A stretch of 36,221 nucleotides of DNA from the NCBI GenBank assembly GCA_002238865.1, contig MPNE01000037.1:1-36221 (forward strand), given 5' to 3'. Positions 34,213 through 36,221 of this stretch are shown piece after piece; within the stretch, counting starts at the first letter, position 1, and each line of letters begins with the position of its first letter. Made by a program: the position numbers and the translations under genes. The stretch is from Gemmatimonadetes bacterium bin94 (GTDB lineage Bacteria; Gemmatimonadota; Gemmatimonadetes; Longimicrobiales; Gaopeijiaceae). A model generated the notes under the pieces. That model did no database searches. It was not told where the DNA came from and was given only the letters and a program-made list of their open reading frames with translations.

Positions 34213-35328
34213 ATGAGCAACTGGACGCGGCTCGCACTTTGCACCGGCCTCGCGGCGTGCGGATCTGCACCGCCCCCGACCCCGGCTCCGCCCGGGGAGG
34301 AGCCGTGCGCGAACCCGGTGGCCCCAGCGGGCTTCCCGGGCACGCTGCTTCGCGTCGGGTGCGAGGGGACGCTCGAACCCGGCAGAGCCCGTTGGTCGGT
34401 CTCGCAGGGTGCGGTCACGCTGGACATCGCCCCCGGTTCCGAAGGCCTGCGAGGTGCCGAGCTCGCGGCGGCGTGGCCCTCGCTGGACGAGCCGCCCTGG
34501 CTCGGTCATCGCGTCGAACGGATCGTCGTTCTGCCGGGCGATCGTATCCGCGTCGTCTTCGCTGGCACGGCGCCCGATCCGGCCCGCGTCTTCGCGGACC
34601 CCCGGCTGGCGGGGAACTGGCGTCCCCCCGGCGACGGCGACGGACGCGACGCCATCGACCGGGGTGACGAGGCCCTGGTCACCCGCCACGACGAGTCGAT
34701 CGAGTACGCGCGTTCGCTCGGCAGGCCCGTGCAGCTGGTGGCCTTCGACCAGCTCTACATGGTTGCATTCGGGGGCGCCGCCGAGCTGACGCGCGCCGGG
34801 GAGCTCGCGACGGAAGTGGGCGTGGACTGGATCGGATGGGGGGCGCCGGGGGCGCGGCGGCTGCCATCCGTGAACTGGTTGGAGATCGTCGACCAGTGCG
34901 GTGCCGCATCGCCCGAGTCTGCCGGCGGGACGGCGTCCATCGGCCGCGCGGGTGCCCTCCCGGCATCCGGACGACGTACGGTGAGCTATCCGGAAGGCGA
35001 CCTTCCCGGCCGGCAGATTGCGGAACGGCTGGCGTCCGCCGGGTTGCGAACGGGTCCGGGGGCGGAGGTCTTTGCCGCGCTGGCGGGATCGCGGGAGCGC
35101 CTTGTCGTGCGGCCGGCGCCACCCGGCCAACTGCGGCGAACGGGATCGGACGTGGCCGGGGTGGTGCGGGTCCACGCCGGGCCGGTCCACCCCTGCACCC
35201 TGTATGGAGAGGCGCTCCGGAATCTGGACGGCTGGGGAGTGGCGGGGGGTGGAGGTGGCGGAACCCTGCTGTTGATCGGCGAGGTGGGCGCGTTCGCGAT
35301 CGGCGGCGCGGCCGGGGACGGGCCGTGA
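34213..35328 (+). CDS. Lipoprotein of unknown function, coupled to a sensor gene
   Basis: A 371-residue lipoprotein: signal LALCTGLAAC with lipobox LAAC (Cys16), then a Pro-rich stretch (APPPTPAPPGEEP). The mature body has mixed segments such as ERIVVLPGDRIRVVFAGTAPDPARVFADPRLAGN and GRPVQLVAFDQLYMVAFGG, faintly like a solute-binding protein, but I cannot assign a family. The ATG at 34213 is preferred because it gives the lipobox at the right distance. Its stop overlaps the start of the membrane sensor (GTGA at 35325), so the two are translationally coupled and may act together, for example as ligand-binding and sensing parts (inference). Confidence 0.72.
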   Translation: MSNWTRLALCTGLAACGSAPPPTPAPPGEEPCANPVAPAGFPGTLLRVGCEGTLEPGRARWSVSQGAVTLDIAPGSEGLRGAELAAAWPSLDEPPWLGHRVERIVVLPGDRIRVVFAGTAPDPARVFADPRLAGNWRPPGDGDGRDAIDRGDEALVTRHDESIEYARSLGRPVQLVAFDQLYMVAFGGAAELTRAGELATEVGVDWIGWGAPGARRLPSVNWLEIVDQCGAASPESAGGTASIGRAGALPASGRRTVSYPEGDLPGRQIAERLASAGLRTGPGAEVFAALAGSRERLVVRPAPPGQLRRTGSDVAGVVRVHAGPVHPCTLYGEALRNLDGWGVAGGGGGGTLLLIGEVGAFAIGGAAGDGP

Positions 35329-36221
35329 GCTTTCGGACGCGTCTGGTGATCGGCGGCCTCGTTGTGGCGTGGGTCCCGGTCCTCTGTCTGGGCCTCATGG
35401 TGCGCTCGGTGGGCACCCAACGCCTCGCGGAAGCGAACGATCGCCGGATGCAGGAGCGAGGACACCGCCTCGTCGAGGCCTGGGGTGAAGAGATGGAGGA
35501 GCTCGATCGCCACCTGGACGTTCTTGTCGGACTGTTGACGGAAGACAACGAGGTAAGGATCGCGGTACGGTCGGGGCCGAATGGCGTGCTCCAGCGTGCG
35601 GTCGGGCGCTTCGCTTCGTCCAGTGGTGCGCGGGTGACCTACGTTCTGGACACGCTGGGCACGATCATGGCGGCGAGCCACTTCCCGGGCGATGCGGGGC
35701 GGCGCGATCCAGGCCTCGTGGAGTTGGCGACCGTGTCGGGGGTGGCCGTCGTCGCGTCCGTGTCCCTCCCCGGAGAAGACGTGACAGCCGTGCTGAAGGC
35801 GCGGCGGATCGGTGTCGGGGGGGTCGGGGTTGTCGTGGTCGCCGGAGAGGAACTCGCGGCGTCGGCCGCCGTGCCCGCCGACGAGGGTGTATGGATGCTG
35901 GCGGAGCCGTCGGAGGAAGCCGGCGGGGACCCGCGTCTGATCGCGGGGTCGGGAACCGCGTTCGGCGGGCGCGAAGAGGTCGCGGGCCGACGGCGGATTG
36001 CGCGGGTATGGTGGCGGGGGGGGGGCGGGGGGGGGGGGGGGGGGGCGGGGGGGCCGGGCACCGGCCGGGGCGGTGCCGTGGTGGGGTTGGGGGGGGTGGG
36101 GGGGGGGGGGGGGGGGGGGGGGGGGGAGGGGGCGCCGGTGGATCTGGTCATCGCCTGGCGCGATCCGTTGCTGGCGGCGATGGTGCGGTCCTGGGACCGC
36201 GCCTGGCTCCTGTCGCTCCTG
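35325..36221 (+). CDS. Membrane sensor protein, probable two-helix sensor kinase N-terminus, cut by right edge
   Basis: About 299 residues are visible. A first membrane helix (TRLVIGGLVVAWVPVLCLGLMV, residues 5-26) is followed by a coiled-coil-like stretch (ERGHRLVEAWGEEMEELDRHL) and a periplasmic domain (GRFASSSGARVTYVLDTLGTIMAAS). It continues to DLVIAWRDPLLAAMVRSWDRAWLLSLL at the window edge, where a second membrane helix begins. This layout is usual for sensor histidine kinases or chemoreceptors; the signalling domain is beyond the window. GTG start overlaps the lipoprotein stop. Residues about 230-270 are translated from poly-G tracts and are probably not genuine, although the frame is kept on both sides. 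Confidence 0.6.
   Translation, partial: MSFRTRLVIGGLVVAWVPVLCLGLMVRSVGTQRLAEANDRRMQERGHRLVEAWGEEMEELDRHLDVLVGLLTEDNEVRIAVRSGPNGVLQRAVGRFASSSGARVTYVLDTLGTIMAASHFPGDAGRRDPGLVELATVSGVAVVASVSLPGEDVTAVLKARRIGVGGVGVVVVAGEELAASAAVPADEGVWMLAEPSEEAGGDPRLIAGSGTAFGGREEVAGRRRIARVWWRGGGGGGGGGAGGPGTGRGGAVVGLGGVGGGGGGGGGEGAPVDLVIAWRDPLLAAMVRSWDRAWLLSLL
36016..36132. repeat. Long poly-G tracts, probable sequencing or assembly artefact
   Basis: Between 36016 and 36053 and again between 36083 and 36132 almost every base is G, with a few C, T or A. They lie inside the coding frame of the sensor and would encode poly-glycine. Such tracts are typical of false G calls in two-colour short-read data. The true length and sequence here should be treated as unknown. 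Confidence 0.75.

Noticed and set aside
1-36221. CRISPR arrays, tRNA or rRNA genes, insertion sequences, phage genes
   Set aside because: No regular repeat-spacer pattern, cloverleaf-like tRNA sequence, rRNA motif, transposase or integrase was seen on either strand.

Overview
The window is GC-rich bacterial chromosome from a Gram-negative, two-membrane organism. It carries an LPS Kdo transferase (waaA/kdtA), a heptosyltransferase-like GT9 gene, a LolCDE-like export operon, an outer-membrane barrel with a C-terminal aromatic residue, and many signal peptides and lipoproteins. The gene style (dense, coupled genes, several secreted amidohydrolases in tandem, a DUF5117-type zinc metalloprotease, carboxypeptidase-regulatory-like secreted proteins) fits Gemmatimonadota best. 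That placement is an inference from gene content; no rRNA or other phylogenetic marker is present. I see no tRNA, rRNA, CRISPR, phage or insertion sequence.

Layout. 1-3011 (-): start of a modular type I polyketide synthase (KS-AT, then a DH that appears only after a frameshift), cut by the left edge. 3142-4869 (+): a ZIP-like module fused to a DUF318/SO_0444-type permease, converging on a small secreted TonB-plug-like protein (4866-5714, -). 5951-10733 (+): a coupled operon of secreted amidohydrolase, membrane protein with a degenerate channel-like pore, and acetoacetate-CoA ligase. 10860-15216 (+): two more amidohydrolases, one a double-domain fusion, with two of their three domains lacking the metal-binding His pair. 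15298-17758 (-): an apparent four-gene operon of membrane protein, OsmC-family peroxidase-like protein with an in-frame TGA at its catalytic cysteine position (probable selenocysteine), Tat-exported DAO-type flavoprotein, and a 20-residue amphipathic peptide with a perfect Shine-Dalgarno sequence. A strong hairpin (15230-15267) sits between it and the amidohydrolases.

17895-23139 (+): a five-gene operon of LolA-like protein, two FtsX/LolE-type permeases, a LolD-type ATPase and an outer-membrane barrel, which together look like one envelope-spanning route. It converges on kdtA (23136-24425, -). 24482-26767 (+): GT9 glycosyltransferase (frameshifted at a G run) and a coupled GT4 glycosyltransferase, forming an LPS core cluster with kdtA. 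Next come a class V aminotransferase, a zinc metalloprotease, a zinc alcohol dehydrogenase (-), an HU-type DNA-binding protein with its own terminator, a small membrane protein, a lipoprotein, a rhodanese-type sulfurtransferase (-), another lipoprotein, and a coupled membrane sensor cut by the right edge. The sensor contains long poly-G tracts that look like sequencing artefacts.

The most interesting item is the probable selenocysteine-containing OsmC protein at 16683-17141, followed by the 20-residue peptide gene in the same apparent operon. Three convergent gene pairs share their stop codons by four bases, and several gene pairs are linked by GTGA/ATGA overlaps, so transcription units are tightly packed.
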